Below, in pieces: positions 24,983 through 34,283 of a stretch of DNA of 64,000 nt. The translations under genes and the position numbers were made by a program. This DNA is from VAZQ01 sp963739175. GTDB lineage: Bacteria; Pseudomonadota; Alphaproteobacteria; Rhizobiales; Xanthobacteraceae. The stretch is from positions 372,001-436,000 of the forward strand of contig CAVTZH010000009.1 in assembly GCA_963739175.1 (NCBI GenBank). Reading direction: 5' to 3'. Numbering within the stretch: position 1 is the first letter of the stretch; each line of letters starts with the position of its first letter. Below the pieces are notes generated by a model. It was not told the origin of the DNA and made no database searches. It saw nothing but the letters and a program-made list of their open reading frames with translations.

Positions 24983-25867
24983 GTTTCCGTCCTATCCCGG
25001 AAATAGGCCAGCGTCCCGCGGTTCACGAGCCGGTCGCTCTCGACCAGCTCATGCGGATCGATATCGCTCGCGGTTCCGATCCACGCATAGATCGGGCCGA
25101 AGTCGCGGTAGCACGCGTCGAGCAGGGCCTGGAAACTGTCGATCACGAAATAGGTCTTCTGGAAGTCGTCGATGATGTAGTTCGTGCGCATGACGCGTTC
25201 GAGATCGAACGCGACGCGATGCGGCGAGGCGTCGTCCAGCGCGAACACGCTTTCGGTCATCGACGACATGATGCCGGCGCCGAAAATGCGCAGGCCGGAC
25301 CCAGCAGAATTGGCGCTGCGGATCAGCCCGAACTCGACCGTGTACCAGTAGAGCCGCGCCAGGTTCTTCAGGCAGCCGAGGTCGAGCGCGCGCTGCCCGC
25401 CCTTGCCGTAGGCCTGCATGAAATCGGCAAACACCGGGTTCGGCCAGCAGCGGCACGTGCCCGAACACGTCGTGGAAGATGTCGGGCTCCTCGAGGTAGT
25501 CCATCTGCGCTTCCGGGCGGATGAAGGCGCCGGCCGGAAAGCGCCGGTTGGCGAGATGGTTGAAGAAGACGTCGTCGGGCACCAGCTCGACCACCGGAAC
25601 GACGCGCCAGCCGGTGAGCTTCTCCAGCCGGTCGCTCAGCTTCGCCATGTCGGGGATGCCGGCCTCGGAAAGCTCAAGCCTATCCATCGCGGTGAGGAAT
25701 TCGTCGCAGGCGCGCTCGCGCAGCACCGTCTGCGAGCGGCGGAACAGGCGGTCCCAGCGGTCGTGCTCGGCGCGCGTGTACGACGCCCAATCCTGGTCGA
25801 TGGTGAAATCCGGATTGCGCCGGGCGTTGAGGTAGCGGTTGGTCTCGGCTGTGTCGGCGACCGCCAT
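24979..25867 (-). CDS. phhA: Phenylalanine 4-monooxygenase, one frame break
   Basis: ATG at 25867 follows GAGGATCGCC. N-terminal half: NPDFTIDQDWASYTRAEHDR, RRSQTVLRERACDEFLTAMD, and DIFHDVFGHVPLL carrying the two iron-binding His. One extra base near 25442 (GCCGAACCCGG for GCCAACCCGG) breaks the frame; it resumes as VFADFMQAYGKGGQRALDLG, YWYTVEFGLI (third iron ligand, Glu) and SFQALLDACYRDF. The enzyme hydroxylates phenylalanine to tyrosine with tetrahydropterin and iron. Repaired length about 296 matches bacterial PhhA. No phhB or tyrosine-breakdown gene is adjacent; it stands alone between two LysR/Bug units. Confidence 0.92.
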
Positions 25868-25985
25868 GGCGATCCTCGTTGGCCGGGGCGTTGCACAAGA
25901 ACGCCCGGCGCGAGCAAAAGTTGATGCTGGAGGCGGAGTGAAGCAAGATTTTGACGAGGGCTCAATCGGCCGTCGCTCGGCCCGA

Positions 25986-26999
25986 TCATTTTACTCCCAT
26001 GACCATCGACAATTCGCTTGTAACCGGCTCAACGCGCAGATTGCGGAAGCCTGATTTCTGCATCCAACCGACAAGGTCGGCGCTGGTGTAGTCGAAGCCC
26101 CCCTCCGTCATGATCAGCATGTCGAGGCTTGCGAGCGGGCTGGATGCACTGCTTTGCACCATCGTCGATCATCCGCTCATAGACGACCAATGCAGCTGCC
26201 GGCGGAGGCGTCATAGGCCTTGGCTCAGGAGCATCACTTGGTCGCAAGGTCCCAGTTGTGGAGTACGCGGCCAATAATCAGTACGTCTGCAGAAGGTAAC
26301 GGGTCGTGTAGGAAGTTCCCAGCGTGGAAGACAGGCGGTCGGACAATCCGTGTATTTGCACATACGCCTTGAAACGCGGTCGCACGGGAGGAAGGTCGAA
26401 GCCCCCGCCGGTCAAGTGCGGGTGGGCGCGTAAGATCTCGACCGGCAGGCCGCCTTGGAGGTCCCGATATCGACAACGTCCGATATCGGTGCCACGGGAA
26501 TTCGTGGCAATGGCCGGCGCGACAAGGCGCGCACTGCTGGTCATTCCCTCTGTATAGGCTTCGAGCGCAGACTGGTCGGAATAGACGTCCAAGAAATAGT
26601 TGCCGGCGCTCGCCACGCTTTGGGGCTTTCCCGTCCTCAGCGCTGTCGTCAGCGAATGCCAGTGCGGATAGCCGCGTTTGTTGAAGTGATCAAGCTCGCC
26701 GCCGATATAGGTCGGCTTTGCGCGATCCAAGTAAAGGTCTGTCTCGAGGCGTGTTGTGGTAGCGGCCCGTTTCATCCCGTTCGAGCAGCTTGAAGCGCAA
26801 CCAGCGAATCGAAGAAATCTCGCGCGCCGCGCTCGGAAATCCCGGGCTCGGTCCGCAGCGCTTCCAGATCGGCGGTCTTGGCGAGCGCGGTGAAGACGCC
26901 AAGCTCGACGGCGCTGAACAGCGCTTTGCTGGCTCTGAAGGCTTTGCCGAGTTGCACGATGTGGTCGGCGGTGACGGGCGCGCTGTCCACGCGACTCAT
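25986..26999 (-). pseudogene. O-methyltransferase-like gene with several frame breaks
   Basis: The ATG at 26997-26999 overlaps the stop of the upstream Bug gene (ATGA). It starts MSRVDSAPVTADHIVQLGKA with FRASKALFSAVELGVFTALA, the dimerisation/winged-helix domain of plant-type O-methyltransferases. Later pieces in other frames give WLRFKLLERDETGRY, YIGGELDHFNKRGYPHWHSL, ADVLIIGRVLHNWD (catalytic/motif region) and the closing SADLVGWMQKSGFRNLRVEP, ending at TGA 25986. At least four base shifts are needed across 1 kb, more than in neighbouring genes, so it may be truly decayed. If repaired it would be an AdoMet-dependent methyltransferase of about 335 residues. Confidence 0.6.
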
Positions 27000-28028
27000 C
27001 GGGATGCCTTCAAGGACTGCAGCACTTCTGCCGCCTTGCGGGCGATCGGCGTCGACGTCGCCAGTATCTTCCGCACGATCCCTTCGACCTCCTCGCCGGA
27101 AGCCGGCTCAAGCGGCATGTTGCGCTCGGCTGAAAAAGCCAGAAGCTCGGGATCGGACAACGCCGCCGCCATCGCTTTGCGAAGCACCGCGATTCGATCC
27201 TGCGGCACGCCCGGTGGCGCCACCAGCGTACGCCCAACGGCGGAACTCGATGCAAACAGATCGAGAATTTGCTTGGCCTGGTCGTCGCTCCCGAGTTCGC
27301 CGATGGTCGGCAGCGCCGGAAAATCCGGATGGCGGGTGAGCGCGCTCAGATAGACCGGCCTGATCGAGCCGTCCTTAAGCCTCGGTCCAAATCGCATGGC
27401 GAGACTTCGCGATTCCGAATGAGCCCACCATGTCGATTTCGCCGCGATCCAGGGCGAGCAGCGCTTCGTTCGCGCTTCGGTATCCCGAAATGAGCTTGAA
27501 CTTCGCGCCGGCGAGCCTGCTGAGCAGATATGGCATGGCGGTGGAACTGGCCGTGCCGCCGGTGCCGCCGACCGAGACCGCCCTGGCACGCACGTCGTCG
27601 AAACTGCGGACGCCTGATTTGCCGCTGGCGATGCCGACCTCAAAGTTCATCCCGATCCGGCCAATCCAATGGAATCGTCCGGCATCGACGCCTTCGCTGA
27701 ATCCCAGCATGGTATCGAAGGGGATGGTCTGCGCGAGCACGCCGAGCGTTGTGCCGTCCTTCGGCGCGACCTCAAGGAGATAGCGCCGGCCTTGACGCCG
27801 CCCGCGCCCGGCATGTTCTTCGACGATGACCGTAGGCTGGCCAGGCAGATGACGTTTCAGGAACTGGGCGATCAGCCGGGCATAAAGGTCGTAGCTGCCG
27901 GCCCCATAGGACACGACGATAGTGATCTGCTTGCCCTTGAAGTAATCCGCGGCGCTGTCGGCAGCAGCCGGCCGCACCGCCGCGGTGGCAAGTACAAGAA
28001 GGGCGGCAAACATCCTGATGCTCGGCAT
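26996..28028 (-). CDS. Bug/TctC-type periplasmic receptor 4, one frame break
   Basis: It begins MPSIRMFAALLVLATAAVRP with a signal peptide cut near AAADSA. The core is of the FYKGK-type subgroup: ADYFKGKQITIVVSYGAGSY, PGQPTVIVEEHAGRG, TTLGVLAQTIPFD. After a break near 27390 it continues GSIRPVYLSALTRHPDFPAL and VGRTLVAPPGVPQDRIAVLR. Repaired length about 343. It is related to the receptor at 14307. The downstream O-methyltransferase-like gene overlaps its stop, and a paralogous LysR gene is divergent from it, so it forms a second receptor-LysR unit like that at 21874-24982. Confidence 0.82.
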
Positions 28029-28094
28029 GGCTCTCCGATCTCGGCAGTCGTCGTCAAACCGTGATCCGAGCGATAGCGGAGTTCATGATATTCA

Positions 28095-28138
28095 AATAAT
28101 GCTATCAGCCGATCATATGATATCTATCTCGATATCAT
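28095..28138. promoter_or_regulatory. Candidate LysR operator between divergent Bug and LysR genes
   Basis: Contains the 12-mer AATAATGCTATC (28095-28106) shared with the 23990 site, followed by a perfect inverted repeat ATGATATC-N6-GATATCAT (28117-28138). It lies 11 bases before the LysR start and 67 bases before the Bug start, a usual position for LysR autoregulation and activation. Confidence 0.5.
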
Positions 28139-28148
28139 AGGCGTCGAC

Positions 28149-29092
28149 ATGGATAAGATTGAACGCATCGAGCGCCGTCTAAAACTGCATGACATGCGCG
28201 TTTTCTGTCGGTCTTGCAGGCGGGCAGCATGCACAAGGCGGCGGAGCGCCTCGGGACTCCCAACCCGCCGTCTCGCGATCGATTTCCGATCTGGAGCAGA
28301 CGCTCGGCGTGCGTCTGCTCGACCGCAGCCGGCGTGGAATCGAGCCAACGCAATTCGGCCGTGCCGATCACCAAGCGCGGCATCGCGGTGTTCGACGAGC
28401 TAAGACAGGGCATCAGGGATATCGAATTTCTCACCGATCCTACGGCGGGAGAGTTGCGTATCGGATCTGCTGAGAGACTTGGCGTCTGGCCCAGTCTTTT
28501 CGGTCATGGATCGGCTCACCGCGGCATCCAGGTATGGTGTTCAAGGTCATCACGGGACCCGCGCCGCCCTCTACCGAGAACTGAGGGAACGAAATGTCGA
28601 ATTGGTCGTGATGGCCGGGATGACACCGGCGCATTCCCGAAGAACACGTAGTCGCGGAAAGATTGTTTGACGATCAGCTTCGTGGTCGTTGCGGGTGCGG
28701 CAAATATCTGGACGCGTCGACGTCGGGTCAAACTGGCAGAATTGGTGAACGAGCCGTGGACGTTGCCGCCGCCCGAAGCCCCTCCGGGCGCGCTCGCAGA
28801 TGGAAGCATTTCGGGCCAGCGGCCTTCAGCCTCCTCAAAATTCGATCATCACCGAGTCCGTCAGTCTGCGGATCAAGTTATTGAGACCGGCCGCTTTCTT
28901 ACTTTTTTGCAAAGGTTTGCTTTTGCATCTGCCAACAGCAATCGCTCACTGAAGGCTTTGGCGCTTGAGCTGCCCACCACGCGCAGAACGTTTGCTATCG
29001 TCACCTCGCGGAACCGAACGCTCAGCCCGCTGGCGGAGCTTTTCATCAGGACGGCTCGCGATGTCGTCAAACCGCTGACGAAGACGGAGTAA
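28149..29092 (+). pseudogene. LysR-family regulator with many frame breaks
   Basis: Pieces in three frames assemble into a LysR protein paralogous to that at 24040: RIERRLKLHDMRV, LQAGSMHKAAERLGT, QPAVSRSISDLEQTLGVRLL, DRSRRGIEPTQFGRA, GIRDIEFLTDPTAGELRIGS, then YRELRERNVELVVMAG and VVAGAANIWTRRRRVKLAEL with a final ELFIRTARDVVKPL. Five or more shifts (near 28205, 28260, 28365, 28490, 28660) are needed. That is more than elsewhere, so this copy is probably inactive, though base errors contribute. It is divergent from the Bug gene ending at 28028. Confidence 0.65.
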
Positions 29093-29224
29093 GTTGAAGC
29101 CACCATCATCTTGAGCGGTGCGAACCCGTTAGCCGTCGTTCGCGTTGGCGTGTGTCGCCCTTGCATCCCAGCGCGCATCGCGCCACATGTCCTCCCGAAA
29201 CCGCCGACAATTTCCGAGAACTGC

Positions 29225-29995
29225 GTGCCGCAAACCCCCGCGATCGAAGTCGAGAACCTGACCAAGGTCTACACCTCCAAGGGCAAGGTGACGCGCGCGG
29301 TCGACGGCATCTCGTTTGCGCTCGAAGCCGGCACCGTCACCGGGCTCCTCGGTGGCAACGGCGCCGGCAAGACCACGACCATCGCGATGATCCTCGGGCT
29401 GATCGAGCCGACCTCCGGCCATGCCCGGGTCATGGGCGCCGAGATGCCGCGCGAGCGCTACCGCGTGCTGCACCGGATGAATTTCGAGAGCCCCTATGTC
29501 GACATGCCGAACCGGCTGACGGTGCGGCAGAACCTGACCGTGTTCGGACGGCTCTACGCGGTCGCGGATTTGCGCGGGCGCATCGCCGCGATCGCCGAAG
29601 AGCTCGATCTGTCGGACCTGCTCGACCGGCCGACCGGCAAGCTCTCGGCCGGGCAGAAGACCCGCGTCGCACTCGCCAAGGCGCTGATCAACCGCCCGGA
29701 CGTGCTGCTGCTCGACGAGCCCACGGCGTCGCTTGATCCCGACACCGCCGACTGGGTGCGCAGTCATCTCGAGCGCTACCGCGCCGAGCAGAACGCAACC
29801 GTGCTGCTCGCCTCCCACAACATGGCCGAGGTCGAGCGCCTGTGCGAGCGCGTCATCATCATGAAGCAAGGCAAGATCGAGGACGACGCGGCGCCCGACG
29901 TGCTGCTGGCGCGCTACGGCCGCGACAACCTCGAAGACGTATTCCTCGACGTCGCGCGCGGGCGCGGCGAAGCCGCCCGCGAGGCCGCGCAATGA
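29225..29995 (+). CDS. ABC transporter ATP-binding protein
   Basis: A standard ABC ATPase: Walker A GGNGAGKTTT, Q-loop near MNFESPYVDMPNRLTV, signature GKLSAGQKTRVALAKAL, Walker B VLLLDEPTASLD and switch His in LLASHNMAEVERL. The GTG at 29225 (VPQTPAIEVENLTKVYTSKG) is preferred since the frame upstream is not protein-like; no strong ribosome site is seen. Its stop overlaps the ATG of the membrane subunit (ATGA). The pair is an ABC-2 exporter of the type used for drugs or polysaccharide/lipid export; the substrate is unknown. Confidence 0.9.
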   Translation: MPQTPAIEVENLTKVYTSKGKVTRAVDGISFALEAGTVTGLLGGNGAGKTTTIAMILGLIEPTSGHARVMGAEMPRERYRVLHRMNFESPYVDMPNRLTVRQNLTVFGRLYAVADLRGRIAAIAEELDLSDLLDRPTGKLSAGQKTRVALAKALINRPDVLLLDEPTASLDPDTADWVRSHLERYRAEQNATVLLASHNMAEVERLCERVIIMKQGKIEDDAAPDVLLARYGRDNLEDVFLDVARGRGEAAREAAQ

Positions 29996-30813
29996 GCACC
30001 CCCTCGACCTCGGCGCTGGCGCTGTCCCCGCATCGCATCAACGCGATGGTGCTGCGCTATCTCTATCTGTTGCGCTCGTCATGGTCGCGCGTGCTCGATC
30101 TCATCTACTGGCCGGCGGTGCAATTGTTCGTCTGGGGATTCCTGCAGCTCTACATCACGCAGAATTCCGGATTCTTCGCCCGCGCCGCCGGCATGTTCAT
30201 CGGCGCCGTGCTGCTGTGGGATATCCTGTTCCGCGGCCAGCTCGGTTTCTCGGTGTCGTTCCTCGAAGAGATGTGGTCGCGCAATCTCGCCAACCTGATG
30301 TTCAGTCCGCTGCGCCCGATCGAGTTCGTCGCCGCGCTGATGGTGATGAGCATCGTGCGGCTCGCGATCGGCATGGTGCCGGTGACGATCATGGCGATCG
30401 TGTTCTTCGGCTTCAATTTCTATTCGTTCGGCTTTGCGCTGGCGGCGTTCTTCCTCAATCTCATTCTCACCAGCTGGTCGGTCGGGATCGTCGTGTCCGG
30501 CGTGGTCATGCGCAACGGCATGGGCGCGGAGACGCTGGCCTGGACCGTGATGTTCATCCTGATGCCGCTGACCTGCGTCTACTACCCGGTATCGGTGCTG
30601 CCGGACTGGCTGCAATACGTCGCCTGGGCGCTGCCGCCGACCTATGTGTTCGAGGGCATGCGCGCGCTGGTGCTGGAGCAGACCTTCCGCGCCGATCTCA
30701 TGATCGCGGCATTCGCCCTTAACCTTGTTTATTTCGCAATTGCGGTAGCCGTGTTCCTGGCGCTGCTCCGCAGCGCCCGCCGGATCGGCTCCCTGCTGCA
30801 GTCCGGCGAATAG
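29992..30813 (+). CDS. ABC-2 type transporter permease (273 aa)
   Basis: It starts at the ATG overlapping the ATPase stop. The protein has six hydrophobic segments: near residues 40-58 (LIYWPAVQLFVWGFLQLYIT), 67-85, 115-145 (VRLAIGMVPVTIMAIVFFGF), 150-170, 180-200 (LAWTVMFILMPLTCVYYPVS) and 245-265. The conserved YYPVSVLPDWLQYVAWALPPTY region is the usual ABC-2 signature before the last helix. Together with the ATPase it makes a half-size exporter, probably working as a 2+2 complex in the inner membrane. Confidence 0.9.
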   Translation: MSTPSTSALALSPHRINAMVLRYLYLLRSSWSRVLDLIYWPAVQLFVWGFLQLYITQNSGFFARAAGMFIGAVLLWDILFRGQLGFSVSFLEEMWSRNLANLMFSPLRPIEFVAALMVMSIVRLAIGMVPVTIMAIVFFGFNFYSFGFALAAFFLNLILTSWSVGIVVSGVVMRNGMGAETLAWTVMFILMPLTCVYYPVSVLPDWLQYVAWALPPTYVFEGMRALVLEQTFRADLMIAAFALNLVYFAIAVAVFLALLRSARRIGSLLQSGE

Positions 30814-30816
30814 AGA

Positions 30817-30834
30817 CCCCCTGATATTTCAGGG
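30817..30834. terminator. Perfect hairpin between ABC permease and PHA depolymerase
   Basis: CCCCTGA-TATT-TCAGGGG directly after the permease stop: seven paired bases with a four-base loop, followed by an A-rich run. Either a weak terminator or an operator in the phaZ promoter region. Confidence 0.45.
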
Positions 30835-30890
30835 GAAATATCCCCATCTATTTCAGTAGATCGCAAGTATTCTCGGCTAGGATTGACCTT

Positions 30891-32396
30891 GTGACCGAAA
30901 AAAGACAGGCTGCTGCACTGCAAAATAAAGCGCTGGGGACCGGGGCAATGGCAATTGGCGAATTCGGCGGCGCTGCAGCCGCACCGGACGGACTCAGCCC
31001 GGTTCTTGGCCCGGCGCTCGGCCCGATGTACGGGGCGCCAGCTTATTGGTTCTACGAAATGGGCCAGGCCTCGCTCAATCCGGCCCGCGCCTTTGCCGAT
31101 GCCGGCAAGCTGTTCTTCAAGAATCCCGCCAACCCCTGGTCCCATACCGAGCTCGGCAAGACCGCCGCCGCCGCGTTCGAATTGTTCGAGCGCTCGACGC
31201 GGCGCTACGGCAAGCCGGAATGGAACGTCACCTCGACGCTGATCGGTGCCGAGCGCGTGCCGGTGCACATCTCCTCGGTCTGGCAGCGGCCGTTCTGCCG
31301 GCTGCTGCATTTCGAGCGCGCGGTCGAGCATGCGCTGCGTCGCCCGCAGCCGAAGCTGCTCATCGTCGCGCCGATGTCGGGCCACTACGCGACGCTGTTG
31401 CGCGGCACGGTGGACGGCTTCCTGCCCAATCACGACGTCTACATCACCGAATGGATCGATGCGCGCGTGGTGCCGATGTCGGAAGGGACGTTCGATCTCG
31501 ACGACTACATCGACTACCTGATCTCGATGCTGCATTTCCTCGGCGGCGACGTGCACGTCATCGCGGTGTGCCAGCCGTCGGTTCCGGTGCTGGCCGCGGT
31601 CGCGCGCATGGAAGCCGACGGCGACCCGCATGTGCCGCATTCGATGGTGCTGATGGGCGGCCCGATCGACACCCGCATCAATCCGACCGAGGTCAACCTC
31701 CTGGCCGGCCGGCGCGGCATCGACTGGTTCCGCCGCAACGTCATCACCAAGGTGCCGTTCCCGAATCCGGGCTTCATGCGCGACGTCTATCCGGGGTTCC
31801 TGCAGCTCTATGGCTTCGTCAGCATGAACCTCGACCGCCACATGGAGGCGCACCGCAATCTGTTCCTGAACCTGGTCAAGGGCGACGGCGACTCCGCGCA
31901 GAAGCATCGCGAGTTCTACGACGAGTATCTCGCCGTCATGGATCTCTGCGCCGAGTATTATCTGCAGACCTGCGACACCGTTTTCATCCGCCATGCCTTG
32001 CCGAAGGGTGAGATGACCCATCGCGGCATTCCGATCGATCCGTCGAAGATCCGGCGCGTGGCGCTGATGACCGTCGAGGGCGAGAACGACGACATCTCGG
32101 GTCTCGGCCAGACCGAAGCCGCGCATGCGCTGTGCGTGAACATCCCGCAGGATCGCAAGTACCACTGGATGCAGTCCGACGTCGGGCACTACGGCGTGTT
32201 CAACGGCTCGCGCTTCCGCGCCGAGATTGCGCCGCGCATTGCCGACTTCGTGCTGTCCAACAACGGCAATGTCGCGCGCGACAAGAAGCCTGCTGCCGGG
32301 GCACGCTCTACCGCCAACGGCACGTCGCATGGCGCCAACGGCGTCGCTCCCAAGGCTTCCGCGAAGCCGGTATCCCGGGCCCGTCCCAGCGCCTGA
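30891..32396 (+). CDS. phaZ: Intracellular polyhydroxyalkanoate depolymerase
   Basis: The family hydrolyses amorphous PHB granules in the cytoplasm. The core starts at MYGAPAYWFYEMGQASLNPA; then KLLIVAPMSGHYATLLRGTV, VYITEWIDARVVP, and the nucleophile Cys in HVIAVCQPSVPVL, the Cys-for-Ser lipase-like box of this class. DDISGLGQTEAAHAL and SDVGHYGVFNGSRF hold the acid and His. GTG 30891 has AGGATTG upstream and is used here; ATG 31026 at MYGAPAYW is the usual family start, so the first 45 residues may not be translated. The last 45 residues are a Lys/Ala/Ser-rich disordered tail. Confidence 0.9.
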   Translation: MTEKRQAAALQNKALGTGAMAIGEFGGAAAAPDGLSPVLGPALGPMYGAPAYWFYEMGQASLNPARAFADAGKLFFKNPANPWSHTELGKTAAAAFELFERSTRRYGKPEWNVTSTLIGAERVPVHISSVWQRPFCRLLHFERAVEHALRRPQPKLLIVAPMSGHYATLLRGTVDGFLPNHDVYITEWIDARVVPMSEGTFDLDDYIDYLISMLHFLGGDVHVIAVCQPSVPVLAAVARMEADGDPHVPHSMVLMGGPIDTRINPTEVNLLAGRRGIDWFRRNVITKVPFPNPGFMRDVYPGFLQLYGFVSMNLDRHMEAHRNLFLNLVKGDGDSAQKHREFYDEYLAVMDLCAEYYLQTCDTVFIRHALPKGEMTHRGIPIDPSKIRRVALMTVEGENDDISGLGQTEAAHALCVNIPQDRKYHWMQSDVGHYGVFNGSRFRAEIAPRIADFVLSNNGNVARDKKPAAGARSTANGTSHGANGVAPKASAKPVSRARPSA

Positions 32397-32598
32397 CGGC
32401 CGTCGCCGCGCGCGTCTCGCCTTCGGCCGAAGCCGCTCGGGATGGATTCACCGCGATCCCGTCTCAAGCTATTGTAGCGAGTCGCAACGCCAGCCCCGCG
32501 CCTTGGGGAAGGCCTTTATTTTTGTGCCGGACATGCCGCGCGCCCTTGCCCGTATGCCAATATCCCGCCTGGGACGCTTCCTGGGCGGAGCTTCGGCC

Positions 32599-33387
32599 AT
32601 GTCTTCGGCCATGTCGCTGCGTGCGCTGCTCTACCGTCGGCCGACCGAACCGCAGACGATCGACGTCGTCTTCGAGAAGTCGATCTATCTGGTGCGCCTG
32701 CGCCGCCACCGGCAGGCGCGGCGCTACACGCTGCGCATCGATGCGGCGTCGCGCGAGGTCGTGCTGACGATCCCGCCGCGCGGCAGCCTCAAGGAAGCCC
32801 GCGACTTCGCGCAGAAGCACGGCGCCTGGATCGCCGCGCGCCTGAAGCGCCTGCCGCAGGCGACGCCGTTCGTGGCAGGCGAGGTGGTGCCGTTGCGCGG
32901 CGTGCCGCATCGCATCGTGCACCGGCCGCGCGCGCGCGGCACGGTCTGGACCGAGCAGGACGACGCCGGCGAGCGCCTGATCTGCGTCGCCGGCGAGCCG
33001 CCGCATCACAACCGGCGGATCGGCGATTTCCTCAAGCGCGAGGCGCAGCGCGAGCTCGATGCCGCGAGCCGGCGCTATGCCAAGGAGCTCGACGTCGCCA
33101 TCAAGCGCATCTCGGTGCGCGACCAGTCGAGCCGCTGGGGCTCGTGCTCGAACTCCGGCGTGCTGTCGTTCTCGTGGCGGCTGATCCTGGCGCCGCCGTT
33201 CGTGCTCGACTATCTCGCCGCCCACGAGGTCGCCCATCTGGTCGAGCTCAACCACTCGCCGAAGTTCTGGCGGCTGTTGAAGCGGCTCAATCCGGACTGC
33301 GAGCGCGCCAAGGCGTGGCTCGACACCCACGGCACCGACCTGCACCGCTACGGCGCGGCGGGGAGGGCGGGCAGCGCCGCCGGCTGA
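32599..33387 (+). CDS. YgjP-type zinc metallopeptidase / M48-like hydrolase (262 aa)
   Basis: ATG 32599 follows GGAGCTTCGGCC; another in-frame ATG is at 32533. Residues 30-75 hold YLVRLRRHRQARRYTLRIDA, and ISVRDQSSRWGSCSNSGVLS and FSWRLILAPPFVLDYLAAHE precede the zinc motif HEVAHLVELNHSPKFW (HExxH near residue 208 plus third His). This is the conserved layout of the YgjP/DUF45 family, a predicted zinc-dependent peptidase. No signal peptide, so cytosolic. The natural target is not known. No operon partner is clear. Confidence 0.88.
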   Translation: MSSAMSLRALLYRRPTEPQTIDVVFEKSIYLVRLRRHRQARRYTLRIDAASREVVLTIPPRGSLKEARDFAQKHGAWIAARLKRLPQATPFVAGEVVPLRGVPHRIVHRPRARGTVWTEQDDAGERLICVAGEPPHHNRRIGDFLKREAQRELDAASRRYAKELDVAIKRISVRDQSSRWGSCSNSGVLSFSWRLILAPPFVLDYLAAHEVAHLVELNHSPKFWRLLKRLNPDCERAKAWLDTHGTDLHRYGAAGRAGSAAG

Positions 33388-33441
33388 TCCGCCGATCTCG
33401 GATTCAAAGGTAGCGGTACAGACGGCGCCGCTTGCTCCGTC

Positions 33442-33563
33442 ACCTCTCCCCGCTTGCGGGGAGAGGTCGGACTGCGAAGCAGTCCGGGTGAGGGGGACTC
33501 TCAACGAGTCGCAGCTCTCGGAGGGCCCCCTCACCCCGACCCTCTCCCCAGCGAAAGGGCGTT
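33442..33563. repeat. CCTCTCCCC-type intergenic repeat, copy 1
   Basis: Two hairpins: CCTCTCCCCGCTTGCGGGGAGAGG first, then GTGAGGGGG ... CCCCCTCACC and a CCTCTCCCC end. The same plan occurs at 57637-57751 and 61065-61162, so this is a dispersed element. Between 33388 and 33667 no gene is seen. Confidence 0.75.
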
Positions 33564-33667
33564 CACGCCCGTCTTCGACGGGCTATGCGGGGAAAAGGAG
33601 CGCACCGCCGTCGCGGCGCCATTTCAGCCCCTGAAACCGCCCGTTAAGCCAACCGGCCACACGCCCC

Positions 33668-33713
33668 TTGACATCCGTTCCTAGATTTCCGATATTTCTG
33701 TCATGACAGAAAT
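33668..33713 (+). promoter_or_regulatory. Sigma-70-like promoter with palindromic operator over start codon
   Basis: TTGACA (33668-33673), 17 bases, then GATATT (33691-33696) give a good promoter. The predicted transcript start falls at about 33703, the A of the ATG, implying a leaderless mRNA. A perfect 20-bp palindrome (half-site ATTTCTGTCA, 33694-33713) overlaps the -10 and the start codon. It is well placed for autorepression by the encoded GbsR/MarR protein. Confidence 0.65.
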
Positions 33714-34263
33714 TACAGACAAATCCGGCAAACTGCCCGAAACCGTGGAGCGCTTGATCCTGCACTGGGGCGACATGGGCTCCTCCTGGGGCGTCAACCG
33801 CTCGGTCAGCCAGATCCACGCGCTGCTCTACCTCTCGGAGCGGCCGCTGACCGCCGAGGACATCGCCGAGGCGCTCGGGCTCGCCCGTTCGAACGTCTCG
33901 AACTCGATCCGCGAGCTGATGGCCTGGGACCTGATCCGCCGGGTGCCGGTGAAGGGCGACCGCCGCGATCATTTCGAGGCCGAGACCGACCTCTGGGAAG
34001 TCGCCATGCGGATCGCCGCGGTCCGCAAGGAGCGCGAGATCGATCCCGCCGTCGACGCGCTCAAGACCTGCGTCGCCGGCGCCGACCATGACGCGAAACT
34101 GCATCCGGTCGCCGCCAAGCGTCTGAAGGACATGCTCGCTTTCATCGAGTCGGTCGACCGCTGGTACGCGCAGATGCTGACCGTGCCGCGGCCGAAGCTC
34201 GCCGCCTTGATCCGCCTGGGGACCCGGATCGTGAGCCTCTTGCCGATGGGGAGATCGAAGTAA
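33703..34263 (+). CDS. GbsR/MarR-family transcription regulator (186 aa)
   Basis: The protein starts MTEITDKSGKLPETVERLIL; the helix-turn-helix is SQIHALLYLSERPLTAEDIA followed by EALGLARSNVSNSIRELMAW and the wing DLIRRVPVKGDRRDHFEA. This is the GbsR-like branch of MarR regulators. The remaining helices (VDALKTCVAGADHDAKLHPV) make the dimer. The start codon sits inside a perfect palindrome, so it is probably autoregulated, and no ribosome site is present, consistent with leaderless translation. The next gene (DUF4166) begins 20 bases after the stop, followed by a TIGR01777 gene in ATGA overlap: a three-gene operon. Confidence 0.85.
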   Translation: MTEITDKSGKLPETVERLILHWGDMGSSWGVNRSVSQIHALLYLSERPLTAEDIAEALGLARSNVSNSIRELMAWDLIRRVPVKGDRRDHFEAETDLWEVAMRIAAVRKEREIDPAVDALKTCVAGADHDAKLHPVAAKRLKDMLAFIESVDRWYAQMLTVPRPKLAALIRLGTRIVSLLPMGRSK

Positions 34264-34283
34264 CTGAAAGCGAGGTCCGTATC

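Noticed and set aside
28149..29092. Several separate small plus-strand genes
   Set aside because: The pieces in different frames join into one LysR protein related to the one at 24040.
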